A DNA stretch of 41,251 nt from Chloroflexota bacterium (GTDB lineage Bacteria; Chloroflexota; Anaerolineae; Promineifilales; Promineifilaceae): positions 1 through 41,251 of the forward strand of contig JAKQCM010000194.1 of NCBI GenBank assembly GCA_029559155.1, written 5' to 3'. Numbering within the stretch: position 1 is the stretch's first letter; each line of letters opens with the position of its first letter. The position numbers were made by a program, and so were the translations under genes. The notes under the pieces are model-generated. The model was not told where the DNA came from. It was given only the letters and a program-made list of their open reading frames with translations, and searched no databases. Shown piece by piece: positions 7,683 through 18,111 of this stretch.

Positions 7683-8681
7683 TTAAGCGGCAACGTAGGT
7701 GCGTAACAGGGTTGCCGGGGAATTTGCCGGATTTGTTACGGCGAACCGGCCGAGGGCGGCGGGCAGCAGGGCAAAACGCACGGCCGTTAACCCCACATCA
7801 TTAATCGCCGCTGACCCATCAACCACGCCCCAAATTTCCAGACTACGGCCGTCGCAAATTCCATTGTACACAGCGCCGGCGGCCAGCTCTACGCGCTCGG
7901 TGACAAAATAGTTGTTGTGACACAAACGGAAACGCCTGACGCCATCGGTTTCGGCGACTAATGCTGGCCGGCAGAGGTCGGGTTGAACCTGATTGAAATT
8001 GATGACGTCTAGCGCTTTGTCGATGTGTAACGGCCGTGTCTGGCCATCTTTGCTGCGGTTCCAATCGAATACACGATAGGTTGTGTTGGAGTTTTGCTGG
8101 ATTTCGGCGATGAGCAAGCCGCTCAGAATGGCGTGCAGCGAGCCGCTAGGAACGCAGACCACATCCCCGGCGCGCACCGGCAGCCGGTGCAGGAACGCAT
8201 CCAGGTTGCCAGCCTGAACAGCGGCGCGGAATTCGGCGGCGGTTGTTTGGCGGCTCAAGCCCAGGATGACGGCGGCGTCTGGTTCGGCTTGCAGCACAAC
8301 CCACATTTCTGTTTTGCCCAGTTCGTTGCCTTCGTTGGCCAGGGCGTAATCGTCGTTGGGGTGTACCTGGACGGAGAGGGCGTCGTTGGCGTCGAGCAGC
8401 TTGATGAGCAGCGGGAATTTTTGCCGCTGCTGCGCCCACTCGTTGTGTGAGCCGATGAGAGCCAGTCCCAGTTGTTGATGGAGGGCAGTGAGGGTTTGGC
8501 CGGCGAAACGGCCGTTCTCTACCACCGATTCGCCATCTGGATGGGCGGCAATTTCCCAGCTTTCGGCGATGATGCCTGGGGGTAACGGCCGTCCCAGCTT
8601 TGTCTCCAGATTTCGCCCACCCCAAATATAATCCTTGAGGACAGGGGTAAAGAGAAGGGGGTACAAATCCATCTTAGCCAT
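7683..8681 (-). CDS. manA: Mannose-6-phosphate isomerase, class I
   Basis: A 332-residue zinc-dependent cupin enzyme interconverting mannose-6-phosphate and fructose-6-phosphate in the cytoplasm. The zinc site is seen as QVHPND near residues 103-108 and GKTEMW near 120, with the downstream SGSLHAI near 181-187. The N-terminus ([19 protein letters not shown]) is typical of the short Bacillus-type ManA. The ATG at 8681 overlaps the end of glgB by 8 bases, so the two genes are translationally coupled. A second in-frame ATG three codons later is possible. The pairing with a branching enzyme suggests hexose-phosphate/storage polysaccharide metabolism. No terminator hairpin is visible after the stop. 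Confidence 0.93.
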   Translation of the reverse strand: MAKMDLYPLLFTPVLKDYIWGGRNLETKLGRPLPPGIIAESWEIAAHPDGESVVENGRFAGQTLTALHQQLGLALIGSHNEWAQQRQKFPLLIKLLDANDALSVQVHPNDDYALANEGNELGKTEMWVVLQAEPDAAVILGLSRQTTAAEFRAAVQAGNLDAFLHRLPVRAGDVVCVPSGSLHAILSGLLIAEIQQNSNTTYRVFDWNRSKDGQTRPLHIDKALDVINFNQVQPDLCRPALVAETDGVRRFRLCHNNYFVTERVELAAGAVYNGICDGRSLEIWGVVDGSAAINDVGLTAVRFALLPAALGRFAVTNPANSPATLLRTYVAA

Positions 8682-10884
8682 TCTTTTTGAGGTAGATCAC
8701 TCCCAGAGGCGGCAGCGTCAGTTCGATAGAGAACGGTTGGTCATACCAGCGTGTGGGGCTGCTGTGCAGATCGCCGGGGTTGGTGATATTGCTGCCGCCA
8801 TATTTCTCGGCGTCGCTGTTGATGATTTCCTGGTAAACGCCTTCTTCCAAAATGCCCATGCGATAATTTTCGCGCACCACCGGCGTGAAATTGCAGACCA
8901 CCAGCACCGTTTCGCTGCTTTGCGGGGCATGGCGGGCAAACGCCAAAACGCTTATCTGATTATTTTGGAAGTCGATCCAGGTGAAGCCTTCCCAGGAATA
9001 ATCTTCCTGGTGCAGGGCGGGGTGTGTCTTGTAGAGGTGGTTGAGATCGGCGATAAAGGTTTGCAGTTTGGCGTGACGGCCGTCGTCGGCTTCGGTTTCT
9101 ACCAGGCTCCAATCCAGGCTGCGCTCTTCGCTCCATTCGCGCCATTGCCCAAATTCGCTGCCCATGAAGAGCAATTTTTTGCCCGGATGGCCATATTGAT
9201 AGCCCATGAGCAGGCGTAAATTGGCAAACCGCTGCCACACATCGCCGGGCATTTTGTCCAACATGCTGCGCTTCAGGTGAACCACTTCATCGTGAGAAAA
9301 CGGCAGTAAGAATTTTTCGCTAAAGGCGTAGAGCAGCGAAAAAGTTAACATGCCATGATGGTAGGCGCGATGAATCGGCTCGTTTTTGATGTATTCTAGC
9401 GTGTCGTGCATCCAGCCCATGTTCCATTTCAGGTCGAAACCCAGGCCGCCATCTTCCACGGGGCGGGTGACGCCCGGCCAGGCAGTGGATTCTTCGGCAA
9501 TGGTTAACACGTGGGGATATGCTTCATGGAGGCGTTGATTGAAGGCGCGGATGAAGTCGATAGCCTCGAGGTTTTCACGGCCGCCATACCGGTTCGGAAC
9601 CCATTGGCCGGGTTGGCGGGAAAAATCCAGATAGAGCATGGAAGCTACCGCATCGACGCGCAGGCCGTCGATGTGATATTTTTCGACCCAGAACAGGGCA
9701 TTGCTGATGAGGAATTGGCGCACTTCGGGACGGCCGTAATTGAAAATAAGTGTGCCCCAGTCCGGGTGCGCCCCCTGGCGGGGGTCTGCGTGTTCGTATA
9801 GATGGGTACCATCGAAGAAATTCAGGCCATGTTCGTCGGTGGGGAAGTGGGCCGGAACCCAATCCAAAATAACGCCGATGCCGGCCTGATGGCAGGCGTC
9901 GACAAAAGCCTGAAATTCGTCGGGTGTGCCGAAGCGGCTGGTGGGGGCAAAATAGCCGGTCACCTGATACCCCCAGGAGCCGTCAAACGGATGTTCGGCT
10001 ACGGGCAGCAGTTCGATGTGGGTGAAGCCCATTTCTTTCACATAGGGCACCAGATCGTCGGCCATGTCCTGGTAGGTGAGCCATTCCCAGCCGTTTTTGC
10101 GTTTCCAGGAACCCAGGTGTACTTCGTAGATGTTGATGGGCGCGTTTAAGCTGTTGTATTTGGGGCGGTCGGCCAACCATTGCGCGTCCTGCCAGTTGTA
10201 TTTGTCGATATCCCAGACGATGGACGCGTTTTTGGGGCGTAATTCGGAGAAGAAGCCGACGGGATCGGCTTTTGTAACCATGTAACCCTGGTAGTGGGTT
10301 TTTATTTCGTATTTGTAGAGGGTCCCTTCGCCTAAGCCGGGGAGGAATAATTCCCAAACGCCGGTGTCGTGGTGGAAGCGCATGGGATGATAACGGCCGT
10401 CCCAGCTGTTAAACTCGCCCACCACACTCACGCGCTGGGCATTGGGCGCCCAGACGGCGAAATAAACGCCGGCACGGCCGTTAATGGTCGTCAGGTGCGC
10501 GCCAAGTTTGCGGTACATTTGCATGTGGGTGCCTTCGGCCAGCAGGTGTTCGTCGAAGTTGGTGAGCAGCGGCGGGAAGTTATAGGGGTCGTCTATGACG
10601 GCCGTTTCGCCATTGTGCATAACAATCTGTAATTGGTAATCGACGGGAAGCGCTTTAGCGGCAAGGAATACTTCGTATAAGCCGGCTTCGTGGGACAAGT
10701 GCATGGGGTAAACGGCCGTTTGGCCAACCAGGACCAAAGAGACAGACGCGGCATAAGGCAAAAACACCCGCACAACCAGCCCGTTTTCATACTCGTGCGG
10801 TCCTAAAACACTAAAAGGATCGCCATGATAGGCAAAAACAATTGCTTCGATGGCTCCGGCCGCTAACGTGGGGTACTCGATCAT
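8674..10884 (-). CDS. glgB: 1,4-alpha-glucan branching enzyme (GH13)
   Basis: A 736-residue enzyme that makes alpha-1,6 branches in glycogen. Order of domains: GlgB N-terminal module (near 1-105), CBM48 (near 115-210; [21 protein letters not shown]), then the GH13 barrel and C-terminal beta domain. The nucleophile Asp is in [10 protein letters not shown] near residue 411, the acid/base Glu in [14 protein letters not shown] near 463, and the transition-state Asp in SHDEVVH near 532, close to the E. coli GlgB numbering. Start ATG at 10884 follows AAGGAG at good spacing. It is first in a two-gene unit with manA. No glycogen synthase or ADP-glucose pyrophosphorylase is in the window, so the pathway is scattered. 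Confidence 0.97.
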   Translation of the reverse strand: MIEYPTLAAGAIEAIVFAYHGDPFSVLGPHEYENGLVVRVFLPYAASVSLVLVGQTAVYPMHLSHEAGLYEVFLAAKALPVDYQLQIVMHNGETAVIDDPYNFPPLLTNFDEHLLAEGTHMQMYRKLGAHLTTINGRAGVYFAVWAPNAQRVSVVGEFNSWDGRYHPMRFHHDTGVWELFLPGLGEGTLYKYEIKTHYQGYMVTKADPVGFFSELRPKNASIVWDIDKYNWQDAQWLADRPKYNSLNAPINIYEVHLGSWKRKNGWEWLTYQDMADDLVPYVKEMGFTHIELLPVAEHPFDGSWGYQVTGYFAPTSRFGTPDEFQAFVDACHQAGIGVILDWVPAHFPTDEHGLNFFDGTHLYEHADPRQGAHPDWGTLIFNYGRPEVRQFLISNALFWVEKYHIDGLRVDAVASMLYLDFSRQPGQWVPNRYGGRENLEAIDFIRAFNQRLHEAYPHVLTIAEESTAWPGVTRPVEDGGLGFDLKWNMGWMHDTLEYIKNEPIHRAYHHGMLTFSLLYAFSEKFLLPFSHDEVVHLKRSMLDKMPGDVWQRFANLRLLMGYQYGHPGKKLLFMGSEFGQWREWSEERSLDWSLVETEADDGRHAKLQTFIADLNHLYKTHPALHQEDYSWEGFTWIDFQNNQISVLAFARHAPQSSETVLVVCNFTPVVRENYRMGILEEGVYQEIINSDAEKYGGSNITNPGDLHSSPTRWYDQPFSIELTLPPLGVIYLKKNG

Positions 10885-11022
10885 ATTTTCTCCTTCCCGT
10901 TCATGTTGGTTCGCGTTGACAGACTTTGGCTTCTACCGACCCATTTTTCTCGATACCTGCAACCGAGACTGGTGGCAATTGTACACGCTTTTCAGGCGAT
11001 AAGCAGGCAGCGCGCCAGACGC

Positions 11023-12993
11023 CTACATCCCCAGCGCATCAGCCACCCAGGTTAGGCCCACTTCTTCGAGTGTATTTCTGGTGGGCATGCCGGTTTCTGC
11101 ATCCCAGCCCGCCTCGTGGTAATACAGACGCAGCCCCTCGTCCAACTCCTCTTGCTCGATAAGCAGCCCATCGGAACGACCGCCCTGGAGTGGGTTCTTA
11201 AACAATTTTTCCGGCAGTGTGTCTTCGGCGCGGGTGAGTCCTTCGCGGGCATAAAAGGCGCGCATCAGGTTAACCCGACGGCGGCCGAGAGCTTGTAATT
11301 CGGCCAGGGTCACATCCCAACCGGTAGCCGCGGCCATTAAATCGGCTTTGTGCTGCGGCCCAAACAACTGCCAGCTGGTGCCAAATACAAAATGACACAG
11401 ACCCAAACTTTCGTTGGCGCTGTAGCTGTACTGCGTTTGCAGGGCAAATTGAACCTTTGCCGCATTTAACGCTTGCGCGGGCTGCGGCTCTGCCAGACCA
11501 AGCTGCGCCAGATATTGTTTTGTGCCTGGGCGCTCGGGCGTGCCGTCATAAACTTTGGGTTGGTAGAGTGGATCGTGATCAGAGGATTCGTGGTCTGCGC
11601 CGAATGGGTTGACGGCGTAAATGAGTCCCAGGCTGCGTTTAACGTGGGGCATGTGGGCGGGCATTTCTTGCCCTTTGACATTTAGGAGGAATTCATGCCC
11701 TTTGCCCAGCCGGTCGGCTGCTTTGGCGGATCCGTCGGCCAGAATGTCGCCAAAGCCTTCGCGCCTGAGCGTTTTTTCCAGCATGGCGATCATCGCGGCG
11801 GCGTCGCCAAATTGAAGCGGGATGCCGTCGGTCTCTTCCAGATTCAGGACTTCGTTTTCGTAACATTCCATTGCCCAGGCGATCGTCGCGCCGCAGGAAA
11901 TGGTGTCTACGCCATATTCGTTGCAGAGCTGATTGGCGTAGCTGATGGCCTGAAGATCGCTGACGCCGCAGTAGGAGCCGAAAGTGGCCAAGGTTTCGTA
12001 TTCGGGACCGCCGTATTCGGGCAAGATTTGCCGATCGCGCCATTCAGATTCGACGACGCGTTTGCAGCGGATGGCGCAGGCGTAGCAAGTGTCGCGGCCG
12101 ATTTTGTCTTGTTGGCCGTCGGCTGCGCCGCGCAGCAGGTTGTCGTAGAGGGTCTCGCCGCTCATGGCTTCGGCCTGGGCGAGCGTGGGCATGACGCCGG
12201 AATTCCAATTGAAGGAGGGCAGGCCACCGGCGCCGTAGTTGGCCATGACCGAGCGCGGCGTGCCAATACGGCCGAATTGGGCTGCGCCTCGGGGGTCCAT
12301 GTTGGCTGCTCCCTGGCGAATGAGGTCGGTGACGGCCGTTTTCTTCGCCGCCGTTACTTTTTGTTTGCCAGACTGGTTGCCGCCCACGACGATAGCCTTG
12401 AGCTGCTTACTGCCAAGCACCGCGCCTATGCCGGTGCGCCCCCAGGCGCGGTTATTCATGTTCATGACGGCGGCGAAATTGGCCAGTTTTTCGCCCGCCG
12501 GACCAATTTGGGCGATTTCGACGGTTTTGTCGCCCAATTCTTCTTTGATCAGACGGTCGACGACCAGAGTGGTTTTGCCCCACAGGTGGGCGGCGTCGCG
12601 GATTTCGGCACGGCCGTCGTGGACCCAAAGATAGACCGGGGTGGATGCCCTGCCGCGAATAACCAGGGCGTCGAAACCGGCAAACTTGAGCTCGGCCGGC
12701 CAGAAACCGCCTGCCTGGCTGTCGGCCACGCCGCCGCTGCTGGGCGATTTGCAGGTAGCGGTAGCCCGGCTTTGGCCGCTGATCGGCAGCCCGGTAGGCG
12801 CGCTAACGGCGAAGGTTACGGTGTTGTCCGGATGGAGAGCCGGCGTGCCGGCAGGCGTAAATTTCCACAGGTAATACAAGCCAAACAGGCTGCCGCCCAT
12901 GTAGGCGCGATAAAACTGTTCATGCGGCTCTTCGATTTCTAAAGTTAATAGGTTCAGATTGAGGTGGAGGATTTTGCCGGTAAATCCATGCAT
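11023..12993 (-). CDS. aor: Tungsten-type aldehyde:ferredoxin oxidoreductase
   Basis: A 656-residue oxidoreductase expected to carry a bis-tungstopterin and one [4Fe-4S] cluster and to interconvert aldehydes and carboxylic acids with ferredoxin. The N-terminus (GFTGKILHLNLN, then YMGGSLFGLYYLW) and the tungstopterin-binding half are typical of the AOR family. Cluster ligands are visible as CYACAIRC (CxxCxxxC, near residues 301-308), with the fourth Cys in SLGLCHF near 532. GADHESSDHD near residues 466-475 is another family signature. Start ATG at 12993 is preceded by AAAGGAAAA. No MoaD-like or ferredoxin gene stands next to it. The physiological aldehyde is not indicated by context. A long open frame on the opposite strand is a codon shadow. 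Confidence 0.92.
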   Translation of the reverse strand: MHGFTGKILHLNLNLLTLEIEEPHEQFYRAYMGGSLFGLYYLWKFTPAGTPALHPDNTVTFAVSAPTGLPISGQSRATATCKSPSSGGVADSQAGGFWPAELKFAGFDALVIRGRASTPVYLWVHDGRAEIRDAAHLWGKTTLVVDRLIKEELGDKTVEIAQIGPAGEKLANFAAVMNMNNRAWGRTGIGAVLGSKQLKAIVVGGNQSGKQKVTAAKKTAVTDLIRQGAANMDPRGAAQFGRIGTPRSVMANYGAGGLPSFNWNSGVMPTLAQAEAMSGETLYDNLLRGAADGQQDKIGRDTCYACAIRCKRVVESEWRDRQILPEYGGPEYETLATFGSYCGVSDLQAISYANQLCNEYGVDTISCGATIAWAMECYENEVLNLEETDGIPLQFGDAAAMIAMLEKTLRREGFGDILADGSAKAADRLGKGHEFLLNVKGQEMPAHMPHVKRSLGLIYAVNPFGADHESSDHDPLYQPKVYDGTPERPGTKQYLAQLGLAEPQPAQALNAAKVQFALQTQYSYSANESLGLCHFVFGTSWQLFGPQHKADLMAAATGWDVTLAELQALGRRRVNLMRAFYAREGLTRAEDTLPEKLFKNPLQGGRSDGLLIEQEELDEGLRLYYHEAGWDAETGMPTRNTLEEVGLTWVADALGM

Positions 12994-13091
12994 GAGATGC
13001 GTTTTCCTTTTGTGGGCAAGACGAGCGGTTGAAGAGGAGACATCTGGTTAAATCTCCAATCTCCGGTGTCTGGGGCATATCTTGTTAACGT

Positions 13092-16000
13092 TTATACCTG
13101 ATTGTCCAGAACAGCGCGCACTTTAGCAGCCAGACTGGCGATATCGAAAGGTTTTTGAATCCAATCGACTTTTTCTGTGCGCAGCAGGTGGTTTTCCTGG
13201 GTGGCAAGGGGGTAGCCAGTCATGATGAGTATTTTTGCGTTGTGGTGCTGTTCGCGCAGGGCGCGGAAAAGTTCCGCGCCGCCCATCGTGGGCATGATGA
13301 GATCGCTGAGGATGAGGTGAACGGCCGTTTCCGTCTGGGTCAAATACGCCATTGCCTCAACGCCATTGGTCACGGTAATCACCTGATAACCCAATCCGCT
13401 CAGGGCTTCATGAACCGTTGTGCGCATGGCTTCGTTGTCTTCGACCAACAAAATAACTTCTGAGCCGCTGGGGGTATTCTGGGTGATGGTAAAAGATTTC
13501 CCCGAAACTTCCTGGCTCATTAACAGCGGCAAATAGAGTGTAAACGTGGAACCTACCCCTTCTTTGCTCTGAACGGTTAACGATCCCCCATGCTGTTTTA
13601 CAATGCCATAAACCTGCGCCAGTCCCAGACCGGTGCCTTTGCCCGGAGATTTGGTCGTAAAAAACGGTTCGAACATATGGGGTAAGTGTTGTGGGGAAAT
13701 ACCAGTGCCGGTGTCGGAGACGTTCAGGCGGACCCATTCTCCCACGCCCATATCGGGTAAGGGTGGGGCCTGCCCATGATCTACGGTGATGGACGACAGG
13801 GCAAACGTGAGGGTTCCGCCCTCTGGCATGGCATCACGCGCGTTGATGGCTAGATTCATTAAAATTTGCTGGACTCGGGTGGGGTCGGCATTTACCTGGT
13901 ACCGGTTTTGATCGAAGGTCAAATTGACGGTAATGCTTTCAGGCAGCATGCGCTCTAACAATTTTACGTTTTCTTTGATGAATGGCAGCAAGTCCAGGGA
14001 AGTGAGTTCCATGACGGAGCGGCGGCTAAAATCGAGGATTTGCGAGATGAGATCAGCCGCCTGGCGTGCCTGATCGTAAATGGTGACTAGAAAGCGTTGG
14101 TGTTTGGCAGACAGATTGGGGATTTCCTGGAGGATTTGGGCGTAAAGGGAGATGACGCCCATAATGTTGTTGAAATCGTGAGCGATGCCGGCGGCGAGCT
14201 GCCCTACGGTTGCCAGTTGTTCCTGAGCTTGCTGGTACCGCTGTGTTTCTCGCTCCTGCGTGATATCGTTGATAACGAGGACCCAACGGCTGGATTCAAG
14301 GCCATGATGGATGGGGCGGGCGATAAGTTTGAAGGTGCGTGAACCGGCGGTCAGTTCGTGCCATTGACCGCGCGGTGGAGGCGTAAGGAATTGGGCTAAC
14401 GGCCGTTCCCCAATATGCGTCAACGTCTCGCCCATTTGAATACCGCCCAAAATCGCCAAATCCTTTTCTCCAACGGGGTTGGCCAACATGACCCGCCCAA
14501 ATTCGTCTAGCAGCAGCACGCCCTCAGGGACCGTGTCGATAATTTGGCGTACTCGCTCTGCTTGCTCGCGCACCTCGGCCAATAATTGGAGGCGATCCTT
14601 TTCATTCTGCTTGCGAGCGGAAATGTCTTGTTTGATGGCTATGAACTGTATGATGTTATTTTGGTCATCTTTCAGAGGCGTGATCGTTTGTTCTTCTGTG
14701 TACAAACTGCCATCTTTACGCCGGTTAATGACTTCCCCTTGCCAAACTTTTCCTTCACCGATGGTTCGCCACATGTCCGTGACAACGGCCAAATCGTTAA
14801 AATTCGAGCCAATCAGGTCGCCAAGCTCTTTACCGACAGCTTCTTCCAGGGAATAGCCGGTAAGTGTTGTAAATGCCGGATTGATCCATTCGATCACGGC
14901 ATCCACATTTGTGATGACAATGGCGTTGGCGACAGCATTCAGGGTAGCGTTCTGCAATTTCAGCTTTTCGTTTTGCAGAACCCGGTTGGTAATGTCACGG
15001 GCGACGCCTTCAATAGTGACCAACTGCTGATTGTCGTCATAGATGCGTGTGTGATGCACTTCTATCCAGATAGTGTGGCCATCTCGATGCTGCCAGCGCA
15101 TCGTGATGACCGGTTGAACTACCTGGTCGTCTATGATTGTCTTCGAAAAAATCACCCAGTCTTCTGGATGGACTTTGCCCACAATCGACTCGTAGTCTGC
15201 ATAAAATTCTTTGGGGGCGTAGCCGGTAATTTTTAGCGCCGACGGGCTGACATATTCGAAATGGGCTGTCGGCTTGACGATAAACCGGAAGATGATGTCT
15301 TGCGCGTTTTCCGCCAGCCGCCGAAAGCGCGCTTCGCTTTCGCGCAGCGCATCCTGCTCGTGGATTAGGCGGGCGCGGTGGTAGGCGTTTTCTAAAGCAG
15401 ATGGCAGCTGGAACAAATAGCCCGGTTGTTTGACCAGATAATCCACTGCTCCCAGCCGCAGGGCCTGGGTAGCAACGGCCTCATTGCCCTGTCCGGTGAT
15501 GAGGATGATGGGCAAATCTAAAAACCGTTCATCATGAATAATTTTTAGGACGTCTAGCGCGTTCAGTCCGGGCAGGCGGTAATCGAGCAGCAAGACGTCC
15601 CAGGGGCAAGGCTCCAATGGCGATAACGGCAGCTGCTGCAGAGCGGCCGCCGCGCTGGGAAGAACATCGAGCAAAATGTGCGGGGCATATCGGTGGAGGT
15701 GAATTTGGGCCAGTTGGCTGTCGGCGCTGTTGTGTTCCACATAGAGGACGCGGAGGGGGCGGTTTTTGCGGTCAATTTCGGCATGGAAGCGGGCAAGCGC
15801 ATTGGTCAATACTTCGGGCAGGCGGGATATGTAGTTGTCCCGTTTGATAATGTAATCGTTGGCGCCGGCTTTGAGCGCGGCTACGGCCGAATCTTCGTCG
15901 CCTGAGCTGGTGAGGATGACAACGGCCGTTGGCATTTCTGTGCCGCGAATTTCGGTTAACAATTCCAACCCATTGCCATCGGGTAGATGCAAATCTACCA

Positions 16001-16154
16001 AAACAAGATCGAACTGCTGGGCTTTTTGCAAAATGGCGCGCGCTTCCTGTATGGTGCGGGCGGTCGTTAGAGAAAATTGGCCTGGCTGTCTGGTCAATTC
16101 GCGGGCTGCCAGGTCGGAATCGAGGATATTGTCTTCTACGTATAAAACTTGCAT
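13092..16154 (-). CDS. Hybrid sensor histidine kinase with two N-terminal receivers, three PAS domains and a C-terminal receiver
   Basis: A 1020-residue soluble hybrid kinase. Visible order: REC1 (1-120, Asp near 53 in LVDLHLPDG), REC2 (~131-250, Asp near 190 in LLLDYRLPG), PAS1 (~265-395), PAS2 (~405-515), PAS3 (~530-645), HisKA with the phospho-His in GIAHDFNN near 659, HATPase_c with N box ([14 protein letters not shown]), DTGTGI and GKGTGLGL, and REC3 (~898-1015, Asp near 951 in LSDLIMP). The frame is open back to 16310, but those codons would overlap the preceding kinase gene. MQVLYVEDN at 16154 is the natural receiver start. It lies 32 bases downstream of that kinase, so both form one operon. 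No transmembrane segment is present, so its signal is cytoplasmic or comes from the partner. No DNA-binding output is encoded nearby. Confidence 0.9.
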   Translation of the reverse strand: MQVLYVEDNILDSDLAARELTRQPGQFSLTTARTIQEARAILQKAQQFDLVLVDLHLPDGNGLELLTEIRGTEMPTAVVILTSSGDEDSAVAALKAGANDYIIKRDNYISRLPEVLTNALARFHAEIDRKNRPLRVLYVEHNSADSQLAQIHLHRYAPHILLDVLPSAAAALQQLPLSPLEPCPWDVLLLDYRLPGLNALDVLKIIHDERFLDLPIILITGQGNEAVATQALRLGAVDYLVKQPGYLFQLPSALENAYHRARLIHEQDALRESEARFRRLAENAQDIIFRFIVKPTAHFEYVSPSALKITGYAPKEFYADYESIVGKVHPEDWVIFSKTIIDDQVVQPVITMRWQHRDGHTIWIEVHHTRIYDDNQQLVTIEGVARDITNRVLQNEKLKLQNATLNAVANAIVITNVDAVIEWINPAFTTLTGYSLEEAVGKELGDLIGSNFNDLAVVTDMWRTIGEGKVWQGEVINRRKDGSLYTEEQTITPLKDDQNNIIQFIAIKQDISARKQNEKDRLQLLAEVREQAERVRQIIDTVPEGVLLLDEFGRVMLANPVGEKDLAILGGIQMGETLTHIGERPLAQFLTPPPRGQWHELTAGSRTFKLIARPIHHGLESSRWVLVINDITQERETQRYQQAQEQLATVGQLAAGIAHDFNNIMGVISLYAQILQEIPNLSAKHQRFLVTIYDQARQAADLISQILDFSRRSVMELTSLDLLPFIKENVKLLERMLPESITVNLTFDQNRYQVNADPTRVQQILMNLAINARDAMPEGGTLTFALSSITVDHGQAPPLPDMGVGEWVRLNVSDTGTGISPQHLPHMFEPFFTTKSPGKGTGLGLAQVYGIVKQHGGSLTVQSKEGVGSTFTLYLPLLMSQEVSGKSFTITQNTPSGSEVILLVEDNEAMRTTVHEALSGLGYQVITVTNGVEAMAYLTQTETAVHLILSDLIMPTMGGAELFRALREQHHNAKILIMTGYPLATQENHLLRTEKVDWIQKPFDIASLAAKVRAVLDNQV

Positions 16155-16186
16155 GGCGCTCTCTAATGATAAAAATCGGGTTTCGA

Positions 16187-17998
16187 CTATGATGAATTCG
16201 CGTCTATCTGCCTGGCGGTCATTGCCTGATTGGGCGGTTCTTCTGCCGGTGGATGGCTGGGAAGCTCTAAATAAAAGGTTGCCCCGCGCCCAGGCGCGCT
16301 CTCGGCCCATATTTTACCACCTAAACGAACAACCGCTTTATGGACAATGGCCAGTCCGATGCCGGTTCCGGGATATTCTTCAGGCAGATGGAGCCGTTGG
16401 AAAATATCAAAGATGCGGTCGTGAAACCGCATATCGAAGCCAATGCCGTTGTCCTGAATGGAAAATGTATATCCGCGAGGAGTGGGTTCGCCGTTGATTG
16501 TGATGGTGGGGTTTGGCGTTTTGCTGGTGAACTTGAGGGCATTGTCGAGCAGGTTGCGCATGATGAGGATGAGGCCATTGGGATCTACGGACACGGCCGT
16601 TTCCACCACCCGCATTGTTACGCCAATATGCCGGGTGTCTAATTCGATTTTTCTTTCTGCGAGCAAGTTGGCAATTAAGATGCGTGGGTTGATAACGGCC
16701 GTCAGCGATGTTTCCCGCTCTAAATGCGAAAACGCCAACAAGTCGTCAATGAGCTGGTTCATTTGCCGGGTGGCCTGGAGGATATTGCGCAGAAAGAAAC
16801 GGCCGTTCTCGTCTAACACAGCCCCATAATCCTCCGCTATTAATTTGCTATAGCCCTCAATACCCCGCAGCGGTGCTTTCAGATCATGGGATACCGAATA
16901 AGTGAAAGATTCCAATGCATGATTGGCCGCCTCCAGCTCGATGGTGCGCTGCCGCACACGCCTTTCCAGTTCGGCGTTTAATTTTTGCAGCGCATCAAGC
17001 GCCAGCCGTAGATGCTCTTCGCTTTGCTGCAATGCCTGATGCGCCTGCACTCTGCCAGTCACATCAACGCCAACTGCCCAGGTTGTCCAACCGGGAATGG
17101 GAAATTCCCGGCTGATGCTGGACCAGGAGATGGTTTTCTGACGGCCGTCTTTGCACGTTAAAACCCACTCCTGATCGCGAATATCCGTCAAATTTTTGGA
17201 AATGGCATCGTTCAGCAGCTGGCGAATCTGGTTATCGGGGTACAACAGGTTCAGTGCTGTCGGATTATTGACAATCTCATCGGCTGAATATCCAGTTACA
17301 GTCTCGCACTCTTTGTTCCAGGCCACAATCGCCCCGTTGGCGTCGAAGGCATCCAGCATCACCGGCATATTTTGCACAACCTGGCGCAGTTGGTCGGCCT
17401 GAGCGATGGTTGCTTGTATCTCCTCATACCGGGCTTGCTGCCGGTTTAGCAGCATGCCGAGCAGCACAGTGCCCACCGGGTAAACGATTAAAATTGGCAG
17501 CGATACGACGCGTAACACGGCGATTGCCCTTTCACCAGGGAGCGTCAGCATCAATGCCAGCGCAAAAAGATGAACCAGTAGCCCAAATAGATACAATTCC
17601 GGCCAGCGCCAGCCCGACGGCCGCCAACGACGCCATGCCAGACCAATGCCGAGCGATACCCAGATAACGAGGATGCCTGTTAAATAGCCTGCGCTGCCCT
17701 GGTAATAGCGGAACAAACTGGTGATTAACGCGGTGACAACGCCGGGAATAAGACCAAAATACAATCCGGTCAGGCTGATCAGAATAGAGCGGGCGTCAAA
17801 AAAAATGCCGGACTGGAAACGCCAGGGATTCAGCATCAGGAGGATGCCGATGAAACCGAGGCCCAGCCCTGTTAGCAGGGCTGGCCGAGATTTGTTGGTT
17901 AATTGAGCGGGCGGCTTTTGGAGCAGTATGTCATAGAAGAGGGCGATGGCCATCAACAAAGCCGCATTATCTATCAGACCAATAACTGCTATTTCCAT
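16187..17998 (-). CDS. Membrane sensor histidine kinase with 5TM-LYT sensor region and PAS domain
   Basis: A 603-residue integral-membrane kinase. Residues 1-190 hold about five to six transmembrane helices with the 5TM-LYT signature (LNPWRFQSGIFFDARSILISLTGLYFG, split here as NPWRFQSGIFFDARS and GLYFGLIPGVVTALITS), as in LytS-type sensors. A PAS domain follows (VVQNMPVMLDAFDANG), then a coiled linker, HisKA (SVSHDLKAPLRG, phospho-His near 369) and HATPase_c (NLLDNALKFTS, QDNGIGFD, GTGIGLAIV). It has no receiver, so phosphate must pass to a separate protein. The hybrid kinase encoded 32 bases downstream, with three receivers, is the obvious candidate. Start ATG at 17998 has AGGGA upstream. 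Confidence 0.9.
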   Translation of the reverse strand: MEIAVIGLIDNAALLMAIALFYDILLQKPPAQLTNKSRPALLTGLGLGFIGILLMLNPWRFQSGIFFDARSILISLTGLYFGLIPGVVTALITSLFRYYQGSAGYLTGILVIWVSLGIGLAWRRWRPSGWRWPELYLFGLLVHLFALALMLTLPGERAIAVLRVVSLPILIVYPVGTVLLGMLLNRQQARYEEIQATIAQADQLRQVVQNMPVMLDAFDANGAIVAWNKECETVTGYSADEIVNNPTALNLLYPDNQIRQLLNDAISKNLTDIRDQEWVLTCKDGRQKTISWSSISREFPIPGWTTWAVGVDVTGRVQAHQALQQSEEHLRLALDALQKLNAELERRVRQRTIELEAANHALESFTYSVSHDLKAPLRGIEGYSKLIAEDYGAVLDENGRFFLRNILQATRQMNQLIDDLLAFSHLERETSLTAVINPRILIANLLAERKIELDTRHIGVTMRVVETAVSVDPNGLILIMRNLLDNALKFTSKTPNPTITINGEPTPRGYTFSIQDNGIGFDMRFHDRIFDIFQRLHLPEEYPGTGIGLAIVHKAVVRLGGKIWAESAPGRGATFYLELPSHPPAEEPPNQAMTARQIDANSS

Positions 17999-18025
17999 CG
18001 GTATCCCTCGTATGCGAGCGATGAT

Positions 18026-18061
18026 AAAAAGAACAGACGGCCGTTACCCAACGGCCGTCTG
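18026..18061 (-). terminator. Intrinsic terminator built from two ACGGCCGT palindromes
   Basis: CAGACGGCCGTT (18034-18045) is perfectly complementary to 18050-18061 around an ACCC loop. On the minus strand the stem is followed by TGTTCTTTTTAT. It ends the CoA-transferase transcript 51 bases after the stop and separates it from the kinase operon. Each arm contains one copy of the genome repeat ACGGCCGT. Confidence 0.8.
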
Positions 18062-18111
18062 CCTGCTTTTCCTCTCTCACCGATTGAGTTCGTCAGTTTC
18101 GTTGTGCATGT

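Noticed and set aside
9070-10500. ACGGCCGT copies in glgB as regulator binding sites
   Set aside because: Copies occur at similar density in unrelated genes, so a gene-specific operator role is unlikely.
11695-12942. 415-codon plus-strand frame opposite the aldehyde:ferredoxin oxidoreductase
   Set aside because: Antisense to an intact, motif-complete gene; Gly/Ala/Val-rich low-information translation and no convincing start.
16155-16310. N-terminal extension of the hybrid kinase
   Set aside because: It would overlap the upstream kinase gene by over 120 bases, and the receiver domain begins right at the ATG at 16154.
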